DNA of 18,931 nt from Syntrophorhabdaceae bacterium. Its GTDB lineage: Bacteria; Desulfobacterota; Syntrophorhabdia; Syntrophorhabdales; Syntrophorhabdaceae. This document shows positions 6,983 through 15,495 of this stretch, in pieces (positions within the stretch are counted from its first letter, which is position 1; each line of letters begins with the position of its first letter). A program made the translations under genes and the position numbers. The stretch spans positions 1 to 18,931 of the forward strand of contig JAOAFK010000007.1 of NCBI GenBank assembly GCA_026416315.1, written 5' to 3'. The notes beneath the pieces were generated by a model, which was not told where the DNA came from, did not search any database, and saw only the letters and a program-made list of their open reading frames with translations.

Positions 6983-9900
6983 TACCGTAAAAATTTTCTT
7001 TTACCTGATGCATAAATGCCTCGAGCCTTGTAAGCACATTTGTTAAACCTTGTCCATCATAGGCAATATTTATTACAGGAATGTTGTATCTGTTCTGAAT
7101 AAGCTTCATGATTGCCGATGATATGGTTCCGGGCATGCAGGTAAAAGGCATGGTGTTTACTATACCTGATACACCTTTCTCTATGAAATCAATGGATTTT
7201 CCTACGGTTAAGATGGCCTCTCCTTCAAAACTCACATGTATATAAGGTCTTGCCTTCTTTATGATATCCTTTATCCTAGGCTCTTTTCCGTATTTGATAT
7301 GATGCTCAAAAATACTCTCAATTTTATGCTCTTCCTTTTTCTGATAATATTCTGTAAGCACAATGTTGAATAGATTGGAAAGTTTTTTGTTTTTCATGCT
7401 TTTCAGTTTTGACATGTAGTTCACATATGAAATCCATTCTGCAATAGGCGCAAGCCATGCCACGCCGCCGAATTCCTCTATCTTTCTTATAAGGTCGTTG
7501 TTACTGAATCTATTTGACCTTATATATATCTCACCCACAATTCCAACGATGGGCTTTTTTTCTGTTGTTTTTTTAACATTAAGAAATTCTTTTAGAATAC
7601 CTTCTAAAACAACCTCTAAATCTTCACCACCCCTCTCAACACTTCCTTTTATAAGCTCGATGGCCTTTTTATATATCCTGTCTGTTTCTCCTTTATTCAT
7701 TTCAAATGGTCTTGTTTCGTGAAGTAGTTTAACAACCATATCTGTAGCTACTATAGCCCTCCAGCCGAGTCGGGAAAATTTATCTCCCACAATATGAAGT
7801 TCTTTATAGAAACGATAATCTTGATTGGGTGCATAGATGGGAACATTGTTAAACCCTAATTCATCTAGGACAAGCCTATGAAATCTATTGTACTGTCCAA
7901 AACGGCATGGACCTGAACCGCTGGGCATAAAAAATGCACTTCTATCAGGGTCAAAGTCTTCTCTTTGAGTGGTCTTTATCATATCACCAGTAGTTAATAT
8001 GCAGGGATAACATTCTTTACCTGTTGTAAACCTTCTTCCTAATATCACTGTATTTTCATCTGATTCTTCCATAACCTCTGCATCAACGCCGCATGCCTTA
8101 AATGCCCCTGATAAAGCAATGGAATGATCACACATATATGGTATATAAACCCTTCTGTTGTTTTCATCCCTTTTATAATGGACAGGTCTAAAAACTTCGA
8201 TCTTTTTCTCTATTTTTGCATTTTTGATACTGTCGAGAAAGGCCTCCAGTCTTGTTATTATGCCTGCATCCGCACTGTGTTCATCTATCTCAAGCTGTAA
8301 AAATGGCTTCCCCTTAATGATCTTTTTAAAGAAATGGGTAATAAATGAATCAGGACCGCAGCCGAAATTGGTTATGTATATACCATAGAAATTATCATGT
8401 TTCTTTACAATCTTTGCTGCCCTTAGGATCTTCTGTCCATAACCCCAGTACATATCTGTAAGGTCTTCATCTTCTTCTATGCCTTCCATTAGGGGTAGCA
8501 TATCCAGAGGGATAGGCTTTACACCTAAATCTATGAGTTTTTTATGTATATTGAGATTTGCTCCAGAGTCACAGCTATTATATGGCCTTCCTATAATTGC
8601 CATGATCTTTTCATTACCCCTTGTCTCAGATAGAAACCTTCTGCCCTCATCGAGACACTTCTCATAAAAGAGCTCTTGCGCCTCTTTTGCAATATTAAAT
8701 GCCCGCTTTATCTGGGATGCTGGTCTTCTTATTGTCTTACCAAATTTTTTTAAATTCGCAAGGGTTGTATCATCACCCATGCCGAAATATACAACAGGAG
8801 ATAGAACCTCAACACCATATTCATCAAAATCAATGGATGCCTTAACTGTATAGGGTATAGATTGGGCATATGGACATGCAAAAGTATTTGCAATGTGTTT
8901 TGCCGGGTTTTTTAGGTTTATCACACTGGGAATAAATATCTTTTTTACACCTTTATTTATGAGGTTTAGTATGTGTCCATGGGCAAGCTTTATAGGAAAA
9001 CATGACTCCACTATTATATTTTCCACACCGTCCCTTATTATCCTTTTGTTTGTAGCATCAGAGAAGACAACCTTGAAGCCAAGTTCTGTTAAAAAGGCCT
9101 TCCAGAAAGGCATGAGTTCATGCATGTAGAGAATTCTTGGTATACCTATTACATCACCTTCTGCCTCTTTATCATAGACATTGAACAGAAGCTCTTCCCT
9201 GACCTTGAAAAGGTCTTTTATATCCTTTTTCTCTGTGCGTCTTACCACATCATATTTTTCACATCTGCTTCCGTAGTATAAAGGTGCCTCGTTTTCAACA
9301 GTGACCTTTCTAATTTCGCACAGATTTTCACAACCTTTACATTCAAAGGTCTCTATCTCATAATGTCTTTTACTCAAATCAAAACCTTTGAAGCTACTTT
9401 TTTCCCAGTTTTTCTCCTTCATGGCAAGTATAGCCACACCTATTGCACCTGTAACATCATGGTGTGGCGGGACTTTTATAGGTCTTCCAAGAGTCTTTTC
9501 AAAAGCTGCAACAACACCTTTATTGAAAGCTGTTCCACCTTGAAAGAATATCCTTTTTCCTATTCTTCTATCACCCACGACCTTATTGAGATAATTGGCA
9601 ACTATGGAATAGGATAACCCGCTTACAAGATCCTCTGTTTTTGCTCCTCTCTGCTGATGGTGAACAAGATCAGATTCTATAAAAACAGTGCATCTTTCAC
9701 CCATCTTCAAAGGTTTTTCTGATGAAAGGGCTAACTTGCCAAATTCTTCTTTTATGGATATGCCAAGTCTTTCTGCCTGTTCTTCAAGGAATGAACCTGT
9801 ACCTGCAGCACAGGCCTTGTTCATTTCAAAATCCACAACAACACCATTGTCAATGCTTATATATTTTGAATCCTGTCCACCTATCTCGAATATGGTATCT

Positions 9901-11123
9901 ACTTGTGGGTCAATATTTATCGCCGCCTCAGCCTGGGCAGTGATTTCGTTCCTTACGATATCTGCGCCTATAAAATCAGCTGTTAGGTATCTTCCAGAAC
10001 CCGTTGTCCCTGCGCCTAATATATTTACCCTATCACCTATCTCTTCCCCTATCTCAGCAAGGCCCCTTTTCACTGCCTCAAGAGGTCTGCCCTCTGTCAT
10101 CAAGTATCTTTTTGCGAGGACATTTTTGTCTTTATCTATTAAAACGAGGTTTGTGCTTATGGAGCCTACATCAACACCAAGATAAGCATCTGTAAGCTTA
10201 TCAATGGGTTTTATCTGGTAATCCACATTAATGTTTTCTTTTGAAAGATCAAGCCTTTCCAGGATCTCTACATTATCATCGTGAACGAGATAGTGGTCTA
10301 TCTTTTCAAAACCTAAAAATTCTGTCTTTAAGGAAGGTTCATCAAGAACAGTATAGATAGCACCTATTGCACCCATGGATGTGAAATATTCAGGGATTAT
10401 GAATTCCTCATCCTTTAATGAAAATACATCCTTTATAGCCCTCTTCATACCCGCATTAGCAGCTACACCCCCTACAAATGCAACGGGCTTTATTATATTT
10501 TTTCCCTTTGCTACATTGCTTTTGAAATTTCTTGCAAGGGCATAACATAAACCTGAAACTATATCATAATCAGGGGTTGCAATCTGCTGGAGATGTATCA
10601 TATCTGATTTGGCAAAGACAGTACATCTGCCTGCTATCCTCGGAGGGTTTTTTGATTTTAGGGCAACGTTGCCGAATTCTTCTATGGTAAAACGCAATCT
10701 TGATGCCTGCTGGTCAAGAAATGAGCCTGTACCTGCAGCGCATAAGGCATTCATGGAAAAATCCTTTATTTTCAGTCTTTTTCCATCTGATTCTTCTTCG
10801 AATATGATGAGTTTTGAATCCTCGCCGCCTATATCTATAACGGTTCTCACATGAGGATATAGATGATTGAATGCCCTTGTTATGGCAACAATCTCGTTTA
10901 CAAAGGTTGCACCTACCATTTGAGAAAACAGTTTTGCCCCTGTCCCTGTTGTTGCTATAAAATCTATTTTATATTTTGTTTTTAAGTCCTGGAGTATATT
11001 TCTTGCGAGTTCAATAGGTCTGCCTTTATGTCTAATGTATTCATCATGGATAATTGTTCCAGCATCATCCATGAGTATTACATTTATGCTTACCGAACCA
11101 ATGTCCATTCCTAATATATACAA
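6975..11123 (-). CDS. Giant 2-hydroxyacyl-CoA dehydratase activase-type protein (two ATPase modules plus HgdB-like region)
   Basis: 1382-residue cytoplasmic protein of the CoA-enzyme activase (BadF/BadG/BcrA/HgdC) superfamily. Module 1 (about 1-260) has GMDIGSVSINVIL, DIGGEDSK, CAAGTGSFLD (Cys128) and GRCTVF (Cys167). Module 2 (about 313-575) repeats this with GVDVGSISTNLVL, EIGGQDSK, CAAGTGSFLE (Cys438) and ERCTVF (Cys478). These cysteines match the positions that hold the [4Fe-4S] cluster in HgdC. A C-x2-C-x3-C...C linker follows (595, 598, 602, 621). The remainder is a DUF2229/HgdB-like region with SCFPIKLAHGH, GKECYPC and MPFTCMPG. The family couples ATP hydrolysis to low-potential electron transfer into radical dehydratases or reductases; the target here is unknown. 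Start: TTG at 11123 lies eight bases after AAGGAGG, whereas the upstream GTG at 11132 overlaps that site. It heads the operon with the corC-like gene. Confidence 0.9.
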   Translation of the reverse strand: MYILGMDIGSVSINVILMDDAGTIIHDEYIRHKGRPIELARNILQDLKTKYKIDFIATTGTGAKLFSQMVGATFVNEIVAITRAFNHLYPHVRTVIDIGGEDSKLIIFEEESDGKRLKIKDFSMNALCAAGTGSFLDQQASRLRFTIEEFGNVALKSKNPPRIAGRCTVFAKSDMIHLQQIATPDYDIVSGLCYALARNFKSNVAKGKNIIKPVAFVGGVAANAGMKRAIKDVFSLKDEEFIIPEYFTSMGAIGAIYTVLDEPSLKTEFLGFEKIDHYLVHDDNVEILERLDLSKENINVDYQIKPIDKLTDAYLGVDVGSISTNLVLIDKDKNVLAKRYLMTEGRPLEAVKRGLAEIGEEIGDRVNILGAGTTGSGRYLTADFIGADIVRNEITAQAEAAINIDPQVDTIFEIGGQDSKYISIDNGVVVDFEMNKACAAGTGSFLEEQAERLGISIKEEFGKLALSSEKPLKMGERCTVFIESDLVHHQQRGAKTEDLVSGLSYSIVANYLNKVVGDRRIGKRIFFQGGTAFNKGVVAAFEKTLGRPIKVPPHHDVTGAIGVAILAMKEKNWEKSSFKGFDLSKRHYEIETFECKGCENLCEIRKVTVENEAPLYYGSRCEKYDVVRRTEKKDIKDLFKVREELLFNVYDKEAEGDVIGIPRILYMHELMPFWKAFLTELGFKVVFSDATNKRIIRDGVENIIVESCFPIKLAHGHILNLINKGVKKIFIPSVINLKNPAKHIANTFACPYAQSIPYTVKASIDFDEYGVEVLSPVVYFGMGDDTTLANLKKFGKTIRRPASQIKRAFNIAKEAQELFYEKCLDEGRRFLSETRGNEKIMAIIGRPYNSCDSGANLNIHKKLIDLGVKPIPLDMLPLMEGIEEDEDLTDMYWGYGQKILRAAKIVKKHDNFYGIYITNFGCGPDSFITHFFKKIIKGKPFLQLEIDEHSADAGIITRLEAFLDSIKNAKIEKKIEVFRPVHYKRDENNRRVYIPYMCDHSIALSGAFKACGVDAEVMEESDENTVILGRRFTTGKECYPCILTTGDMIKTTQREDFDPDRSAFFMPSGSGPCRFGQYNRFHRLVLDELGFNNVPIYAPNQDYRFYKELHIVGDKFSRLGWRAIVATDMVVKLLHETRPFEMNKGETDRIYKKAIELIKGSVERGGEDLEVVLEGILKEFLNVKKTTEKKPIVGIVGEIYIRSNRFSNNDLIRKIEEFGGVAWLAPIAEWISYVNYMSKLKSMKNKKLSNLFNIVLTEYYQKKEEHKIESIFEHHIKYGKEPRIKDIIKKARPYIHVSFEGEAILTVGKSIDFIEKGVSGIVNTMPFTCMPGTISSAIMKLIQNRYNIPVINIAYDGQGLTNVLTRLEAFMHQVKENFYGNG

Positions 11124-11130
11124 AATAAAC

Positions 11131-11138
11131 ACCTCCTT
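11131..11138 (-). promoter_or_regulatory. Ribosome binding site deciding the TTG start of the giant activase
   Basis: AAGGAGGT on the minus strand is a near-perfect anti-16S match. The GTG at 11132 shares its last bases, so it cannot serve as the start, while TTG at 11123-11121 lies at a good distance. This trims three residues from the longest frame. Confidence 0.75.
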
Positions 11139-11180
11139 GCTTCACTAATTAACTTTGATTATGTAAGCTTTGTATGTTAA

Positions 11181-11208
11181 TTTATAATACAAAAGGGCAT
11201 CTAATCAA
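11181..11208 (-). promoter_or_regulatory. Candidate promoter for the activase/corC operon
   Basis: Minus-strand TTGATT (11208-11203), a 16-base spacer and TATAAA (11186-11181). The start would be near 11174, giving a leader of about 50 bases before TTG 11123. The -35 box is only a four-of-six match, so confidence is moderate. The -10 region overlaps the plus-strand TATAAT. Confidence 0.45.
11183..11188 (+). promoter_or_regulatory. Candidate -10 box for the acylphosphatase/haem operon
   Basis: A perfect TATAAT on the plus strand lies about 44 bases before the acylphosphatase ATG, with AGGAAAG (11221-11227) as ribosome site in between. No good -35 box sits 16-18 bases upstream; TTGATT at 11155-11160 is too far away. 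It shares bases with the -10 box of the opposite promoter, so the two may exclude each other. Confidence 0.4.
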
Positions 11209-11231
11209 CATAATAAAAATAGGAAAGTGTT

Positions 11232-11504
11232 ATGAAAAGAGTTCACATTTTCGTAAAAGGTATTGTTCAAGGAGTTTTCTTCAGACATTTTACATCATTA
11301 CAGGCAAGACAATTAGGTATTAAGGGCTGGGTGAGGAATCTTCCCGATGGCAGAGTGGAGATCGTGTGCGAAGGAGATAAAGATAGTTTAGAAAAAATGA
11401 TCAAATGGTGTAGAAAGGGGCCTGAAGGTGCCTTCGTTGAAGGTATAGATGTAACATATGAAGAATATAAAAACGAATTCACAGACTTTAGAATCATCAG
11501 ATAG
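11232..11504 (+). CDS. acyP: Acylphosphatase
   Basis: 90-residue small cytoplasmic enzyme that hydrolyses acyl phosphates such as carbamoyl or acetyl phosphate. The family signature is complete: KGIVQGVFFR with the phosphate-binding Arg18, and GWVRNLPDGRVE with the catalytic Asn36. Length is typical (about 90-100 residues). ATG at 11232 follows AGGAAAG. It opens the tetrapyrrole operon and its last 47 bases overlap the next gene in another frame; no direct role in haem synthesis is known, so its position may simply reflect operon packing. Confidence 0.93.
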   Translation: MKRVHIFVKGIVQGVFFRHFTSLQARQLGIKGWVRNLPDGRVEIVCEGDKDSLEKMIKWCRKGPEGAFVEGIDVTYEEYKNEFTDFRIIR

Positions 11505-12117
11505 AGTTTATTATCCTGTTTTTCTTGATGTCCGAGAAAGACTATGCCTTGTTGTTGGTGGTGGAAAGGTTGCGGAAAGAAAGGCTAATCTCCTTATAAA
11601 TTGTGGTGCCAAGGTACGGGTGGTCGCACCAACTGTATCAAAAAGGCTTATTAAGCTTAATACCATTGGAAAAATAGAGATAATAAATAGGAATTATCAA
11701 AAAGATGACTTAAAAGGGGCATTTATTGTCTTTGCTGCCACTGATAGTAAAGAGATAAATAGAGAAATAAAAAAAGATGCAAGCGAGATGGGTATCATGG
11801 TAAATGTTGTGGATGACCCAGAATTCTGTGATTTTATAGTTCCCTCAATTGTTAAGAAAGGACCTGTTACTATTGCAATATCCACATCAGGAACGCTGCC
11901 TCTATTTTCAAGGATATTCAAAGATGAAATAAAGAAGGCTTTAACAGATAAACACATCCAATATGTGAAGCTTATAGGAAACCTTCGAAAAATAATAATA
12001 AAAGAGATAACGGACCCTAAAAAGAGAAAAAAAATTATGGATGAGATAAAGCGGTCTGATATGGATGAACTTGTAGGGCTCAACATTTCAGAGTTAAAAA
12101 AAAGGTTTTTAAGTTAG
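11458..12117 (+). CDS. Precorrin-2 dehydrogenase / sirohydrochlorin ferrochelatase (CysG N-domain, Met8p type)
   Basis: 219-residue enzyme that oxidises precorrin-2 to sirohydrochlorin with NAD and in many members also inserts iron to give sirohaem. It shows the start motif YYPVFLDVRERLCLVVGGGKVAERK with the NAD-binding glycines at 34-36, FAATDSKEIN at 92-101, and NVVDDPEFCDFIVPS (116-130), where Asp119 appears to match the catalytic aspartate of CysG. No methyltransferase domain is fused. Homologues usually begin just before YYPVF, about 17 residues in, but no ATG, GTG or TTG is available there, so ATG 11458 inside the acylphosphatase gene is taken; the resulting 47-base overlap suggests translational coupling. 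The sirohaem branch gene sits directly before haem genes, so the operon serves both products. Confidence 0.9.
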   Translation: MKNIKTNSQTLESSDRVYYPVFLDVRERLCLVVGGGKVAERKANLLINCGAKVRVVAPTVSKRLIKLNTIGKIEIINRNYQKDDLKGAFIVFAATDSKEINREIKKDASEMGIMVNVVDDPEFCDFIVPSIVKKGPVTIAISTSGTLPLFSRIFKDEIKKALTDKHIQYVKLIGNLRKIIIKEITDPKKRKKIMDEIKRSDMDELVGLNISELKKRFLS

Positions 12118-12120
12118 GAC

Positions 12121-12936
12121 ATGAATAGATTTTTTCTATATACGGCATTGATAATATATTTAGCCTCCACCGTGTTTTATCTAATGAATTTAATAAAGAT
12201 CAGGGATTATTTGGAAAGAATAGCCCACTATCTTCTCATTTCAGGTTTTATCATCCATATCAGTGCCATGGTGATCAGGTTTATTGAAGCGGGTTATACT
12301 CCCATTACAAATTTACACGAATCGCTATCCTTTTTTGCCTTATGTACTGCGGGTTTTTTCATATATCTTAAAGGTATATATAAAACAGGTATATTGGGTG
12401 CCGTTATTTTACCGGTTATATCTCTATTACTTATATGGTCATCTGTACTTCCTTCTGAGATAAAACCTTTACCCCCAGTTCTAAATAGCTACTGGTTGCC
12501 TATACATACCTTTTTCTGCTTTACCGGCAACGCTATTTTTTTGATGAGCTTTTTTATATCTATCTTTTATCTCATCATGGAAAATTCTATAAAAAGAAAA
12601 AAGATGTTATTTTTCATCAAAGGTATACCCTCCCTTGAAACCCTTGACAGAATTAATTATATTTGCATCTCATATGGATTTCCTTTTTTAACAGTAGGAA
12701 TTATATCAGGTTCAATATGGGCCAAAATTGCATGGGGTGCTTACTGGAGTTGGGATCCAAAGGAGACATGGTCGCTAATCACATGGATTGTTTATGCCAT
12801 ACTGTTGCATAATAGGGTGACCATGGGCTGGAGAGGTAAAAAGACCGCTTATCTTATGATAATAGGATTCTTTTCCATTTTGTTTACCTTTATAGGTGTG
12901 AATTTCTTTATAGGAGGGCTCCATTCATATCTATAA
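12121..12936 (+). CDS. ccsA: CcsA/HemX-like cytochrome c assembly membrane protein
   Basis: 271-residue inner-membrane protein with about eight hydrophobic segments. The tryptophan-rich haem-handling motif WGAYWSWDPKETWSLITW begins at residue 205. Histidines in NLHES (66), PIHTF (129) and near the end GGLHSY (268) are placed like the haem-ligand histidines of the CcsA/CcmC superfamily. In system II cytochrome c maturation CcsA carries haem across the membrane and works with CcsB/ResB, which is not in this window. The HemX name is used when such a gene sits next to hemA, as here, and a role in regulating HemA levels has been proposed for some. It starts three bases after the previous stop; the hemA gene follows after 46 bases. 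Confidence 0.9.
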   Translation: MNRFFLYTALIIYLASTVFYLMNLIKIRDYLERIAHYLLISGFIIHISAMVIRFIEAGYTPITNLHESLSFFALCTAGFFIYLKGIYKTGILGAVILPVISLLLIWSSVLPSEIKPLPPVLNSYWLPIHTFFCFTGNAIFLMSFFISIFYLIMENSIKRKKMLFFIKGIPSLETLDRINYICISYGFPFLTVGIISGSIWAKIAWGAYWSWDPKETWSLITWIVYAILLHNRVTMGWRGKKTAYLMIIGFFSILFTFIGVNFFIGGLHSYL

Positions 12937-12982
12937 CTTAAAGTTTTTGTTTCATATTCAAAAGGGCTTTTAAGGTTTTGAA

Positions 12983-14269
12983 ATGCACATAGTTGTTTTT
13001 GGACTAAATCATAATACAGCACCCGTTCATGTAAGGGAGAGTTTTTTTGTGTCTGAAGATAGCCTTGAAAACCTTCTGAAAACCTTAAAAGAAAAAAATC
13101 TTAATGAATCTGTTGTGTTATCAACATGTAACAGAACAGAAATATATCTTGCTACAGAAGACATTCAAAGGTCTTTAAAAATTTTAAAAGATGCCATCCT
13201 GCAGAAATTAAAAGTAAAAAAGGAGTGGCTTGATAACTATACGTATATCTATGAAGATGAAGAGGCATACAATCATTTATTTTCAGTGGCATCGGGCCTT
13301 GATTCTATGGTAATCGGAGAACCCCAGATACTCGGACAGGTAAAGGATGCTTACAGGGCTGCAACATTTCTGGGCACAACAGGTTTTTATTTGAACAGAC
13401 TCTTTCACAGGGCATTTCATGTGGCAAAAAAGGTAAGGACAGAAACGAAGATAGGGTATAATCCGGTTTCTATCAGTTCAATGGCCGTTGAACTCTCAAA
13501 ACACATCTTTGGTGACCTATCGAATAAAAAGATACTTGTCATAGGTGCCGGGGAGATGTGTGAGATTGCCCTTAAACACTTTAAAAAAGATGGCTTGAAA
13601 GAGATCTATATTACCAACAGGACATTTGAAAGGGCAAGGTCTCTTGCAGAATCAGTTATTGGCATACCATCCAAATTTGAAGAAATCCATGATTTGCTTA
13701 CAAAGGTCGACATGGTCCTTTCATCAACAGGGGCTGACAGTTACATCATTAAAAAAGAAGATATTGTTCCTCTCATGAAAAAAAGGAAAAACAGACCGAT
13801 CTTCTTTATAGATATTGCCATGCCAAGAGATATTGACCCTGAAATTAATGAATTGGAAAACATCTACCTGTACAATATAGATGATTTAAAAGAACTCTCC
13901 ATGAGATATTTGAAAGACAGGCTTAAAGAATCTGAGTACGCAAAAACCATCATAAACGACGAGGTGGCAAAATTCTCTCAATGGTTAAAGCAGCTTGAAA
14001 TGCATCCTCTTATTTCACACATAGTGGATCAGGCAGAATCTATAAGGAAGAAAGAGTTCAACAGGATAATAAAAAAGATGAAACACCTCGATGAAGATAC
14101 GATAAAATACATTGATATACTTACGAAAAATATAGTTAACAAGCTAATACACCCCCATCTTACATTGATAAAAAAGGAGAAAAAACCAGAAATACTTGAT
14201 TTGATGAAAAACCTATTTAATTACGAAGATGAAACAGAAGAAGAAATGGATAATAGGGACAAGGGGTAG
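12983..14269 (+). CDS. hemA: Glutamyl-tRNA reductase
   Basis: 428-residue cytoplasmic enzyme that reduces glutamyl-tRNA(Glu) to glutamate-1-semialdehyde, the first committed step of C5-pathway tetrapyrrole synthesis. It begins with the family's typical FGLNHNTAPVHVRE. The catalytic cysteine is Cys49 in LSTCNRTEIY. GLDSMVIGEPQILGQVKDAY follows, then the NADPH-binding VIGAGEM (186-192) and a C-terminal helical dimerisation domain. Length matches the family. An AAGG ribosome site lies eight bases before the ATG. The last 41 bases overlap hemC in another frame, which suggests coupled translation of the first and third enzymes of the pathway. Confidence 0.98.
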   Translation: MHIVVFGLNHNTAPVHVRESFFVSEDSLENLLKTLKEKNLNESVVLSTCNRTEIYLATEDIQRSLKILKDAILQKLKVKKEWLDNYTYIYEDEEAYNHLFSVASGLDSMVIGEPQILGQVKDAYRAATFLGTTGFYLNRLFHRAFHVAKKVRTETKIGYNPVSISSMAVELSKHIFGDLSNKKILVIGAGEMCEIALKHFKKDGLKEIYITNRTFERARSLAESVIGIPSKFEEIHDLLTKVDMVLSSTGADSYIIKKEDIVPLMKKRKNRPIFFIDIAMPRDIDPEINELENIYLYNIDDLKELSMRYLKDRLKESEYAKTIINDEVAKFSQWLKQLEMHPLISHIVDQAESIRKKEFNRIIKKMKHLDEDTIKYIDILTKNIVNKLIHPHLTLIKKEKKPEILDLMKNLFNYEDETEEEMDNRDKG

Positions 14270-15131
14270 CAGTCTCGCACTGATTCAAACTCAAATCGTA
14301 TTAGAAAAATTAAAACAACTCTATCCCTTTTGTGATTTTGAAATCAAAACCATAAAGACAAAGGGGGATACCATCTGGGATAGACCTCTACATCAGATAG
14401 GAGGTAAAGGTTTATTTGTAAAGGAAATAGAAGAGGCACTAATCAAAAAAGAGATAGATATGGCAGTTCATAGCGCAAAAGACCTTCCCACTGAACTTGA
14501 AAGGGGACTTGTAATAGGTGCATTCATAGAGCGGGAAGACCCCAGAGATGCGTTCATCTCAGAGGTTTTTGAAAGTATTCATGAATTAAAAAAAGGGGCA
14601 ATAATAGGAACGAGCAGTTTGCGGAGAAAAGCCCAACTTTTAAATTTTAACATGGATTTTGATATAAAAGAACTAAGAGGTAATGTGGATACGAGAATTA
14701 GAAAACTAAAGGAAAGAAGATTTGATGCAATAGTCCTTGCCTGTGCAGGTGTTAAGAGGATGGGTTTTCAGAAGGAGATTAAACAGGTACTCCCTATGGA
14801 CATCATGGTGCCTCCGGCAGGACAAGGTGCAATAGGTATTGAGATAAGATGCGAGGAGGAAACCATAGAGTTCTTAAAACCATTAAACCACGATAGGACT
14901 CAAAAGGAGGTAGACATAGAGAGGACCCTTCAGGCAAGGATAGGTGGCGGATGCCATATACCCCTTGGTATCAATGCATCCATTAAAGATGATACCCTCA
15001 CCATATATATCATGCTTGGAAAAGAAAATGGTGAGATTCTCTTCCGAAAAAAATTTACATCTTCCATTTATAATATAGATTCTGTGATCAATGAGATTAT
15101 AAATATATTACCGGCCATGGAAGGCATATAA
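14229..15131 (+). CDS. hemC: Hydroxymethylbilane synthase (porphobilinogen deaminase)
   Basis: 300-residue cytoplasmic enzyme that polymerises four porphobilinogens to hydroxymethylbilane. Clear motifs are IIGTRGSSLAL at the start, GGKGLFVKEIEEALI, DMAVHSAKDLPTE, GTSSLRRKAQLL, ELRGNVDTRIRKL, and GGGCHIPLG, where Cys242 carries the dipyrromethane cofactor. ATG 14229 lies inside hemA and adds only a few residues before the conserved core; no other start codon fits. It is the last gene of the operon. hemB and hemD, which often follow in related genomes, are not here: a hairpin and the opposite-strand HU gene come next. Confidence 0.98.
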   Translation: MKQKKKWIIGTRGSSLALIQTQIVLEKLKQLYPFCDFEIKTIKTKGDTIWDRPLHQIGGKGLFVKEIEEALIKKEIDMAVHSAKDLPTELERGLVIGAFIEREDPRDAFISEVFESIHELKKGAIIGTSSLRRKAQLLNFNMDFDIKELRGNVDTRIRKLKERRFDAIVLACAGVKRMGFQKEIKQVLPMDIMVPPAGQGAIGIEIRCEEETIEFLKPLNHDRTQKEVDIERTLQARIGGGCHIPLGINASIKDDTLTIYIMLGKENGEILFRKKFTSSIYNIDSVINEIINILPAMEGI

Positions 15132-15132
15132 A

Positions 15133-15162
15133 AAGGCCTTTGCAATACCATGCAAAGGCCTT
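15133..15162. terminator. Bidirectional intrinsic terminator between hemC and HU
   Basis: A perfect 12-base stem AAGGCCTTTGCA (15133-15144) pairs with TGCAAAGGCCTT (15151-15162) around the loop ATACCA. On the minus strand the stem runs into five Ts, a good terminator for the HU gene. On the plus strand the following T-run is broken (TTACTTTT), so termination of hemC should be weaker. A second small palindrome TTACTTTTAAGTAA lies at 15161-15174. Confidence 0.85.
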
Positions 15163-15196
15163 ACTTTTAAGTAAACTCATATAAACTTGATTATTT

Positions 15197-15466
15197 CTAA
15201 ACTGCGTCTTTAAATGCCTTCCCTGGCGTAAATTTTGGAACATTTTTTGCAGGAATCTTTATCTCTTTACCCGTTCTTGGATTTCTGCCTTTTCTTGCCT
15301 TTCTTTTGGACACTGAAAACGTCCCGAATCCCACAAGGGTCACCTTCTCTCCTTTTTTAAGGGCACCCATCACGCCTTCTACAAATGCATCCAGTGCCTT
15401 TGCTGCGGCTGTCTTTTTGATCCCGGCGGCATCTGCCATCTGATTCACCAATTCTGCCTTTGTCAT
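15197..15466 (-). CDS. hup: DNA-binding protein HU
   Basis: 89-residue histone-like protein, standard length for HU. It begins MTKAELVNQMADAAG, has the GFGTFSVSKRKARKGRNPRTG signature (about 46-66) and the DNA-contacting proline in IPAKNVPKF. HU bends DNA and compacts the nucleoid as a dimer. The wording fits HU better than IHF. AAGGAGG sits ten bases or fewer before the ATG at 15466. It lies 128 bases after lolD on the same strand and probably has its own promoter in the very AT-rich gap. The terminator at 15133-15162 ends it. Confidence 0.96.
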   Translation of the reverse strand: MTKAELVNQMADAAGIKKTAAAKALDAFVEGVMGALKKGEKVTLVGFGTFSVSKRKARKGRNPRTGKEIKIPAKNVPKFTPGKAFKDAV

Positions 15467-15495
15467 AAACCCCCTCCTTTTTTAAATTTAGATTT

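Noticed and set aside
9688..10185. A 165-codon plus-strand open frame opposite the giant activase
   Set aside because: It lies entirely inside the strongly conserved second ATPase module, has a composition expected from a mirrored coding strand, no ribosome site and no recognisable motif.
11130..11132. GTG as the start of the giant activase
   Set aside because: It overlaps the AAGGAGGT ribosome site, leaving no spacing; TTG at 11123 fits better.
11697..12086. A 129-codon minus-strand open frame opposite the precorrin-2 dehydrogenase gene
   Set aside because: Serine- and isoleucine-rich mirror of a lysine-rich gene, a usual artefact in AT-rich genomes.
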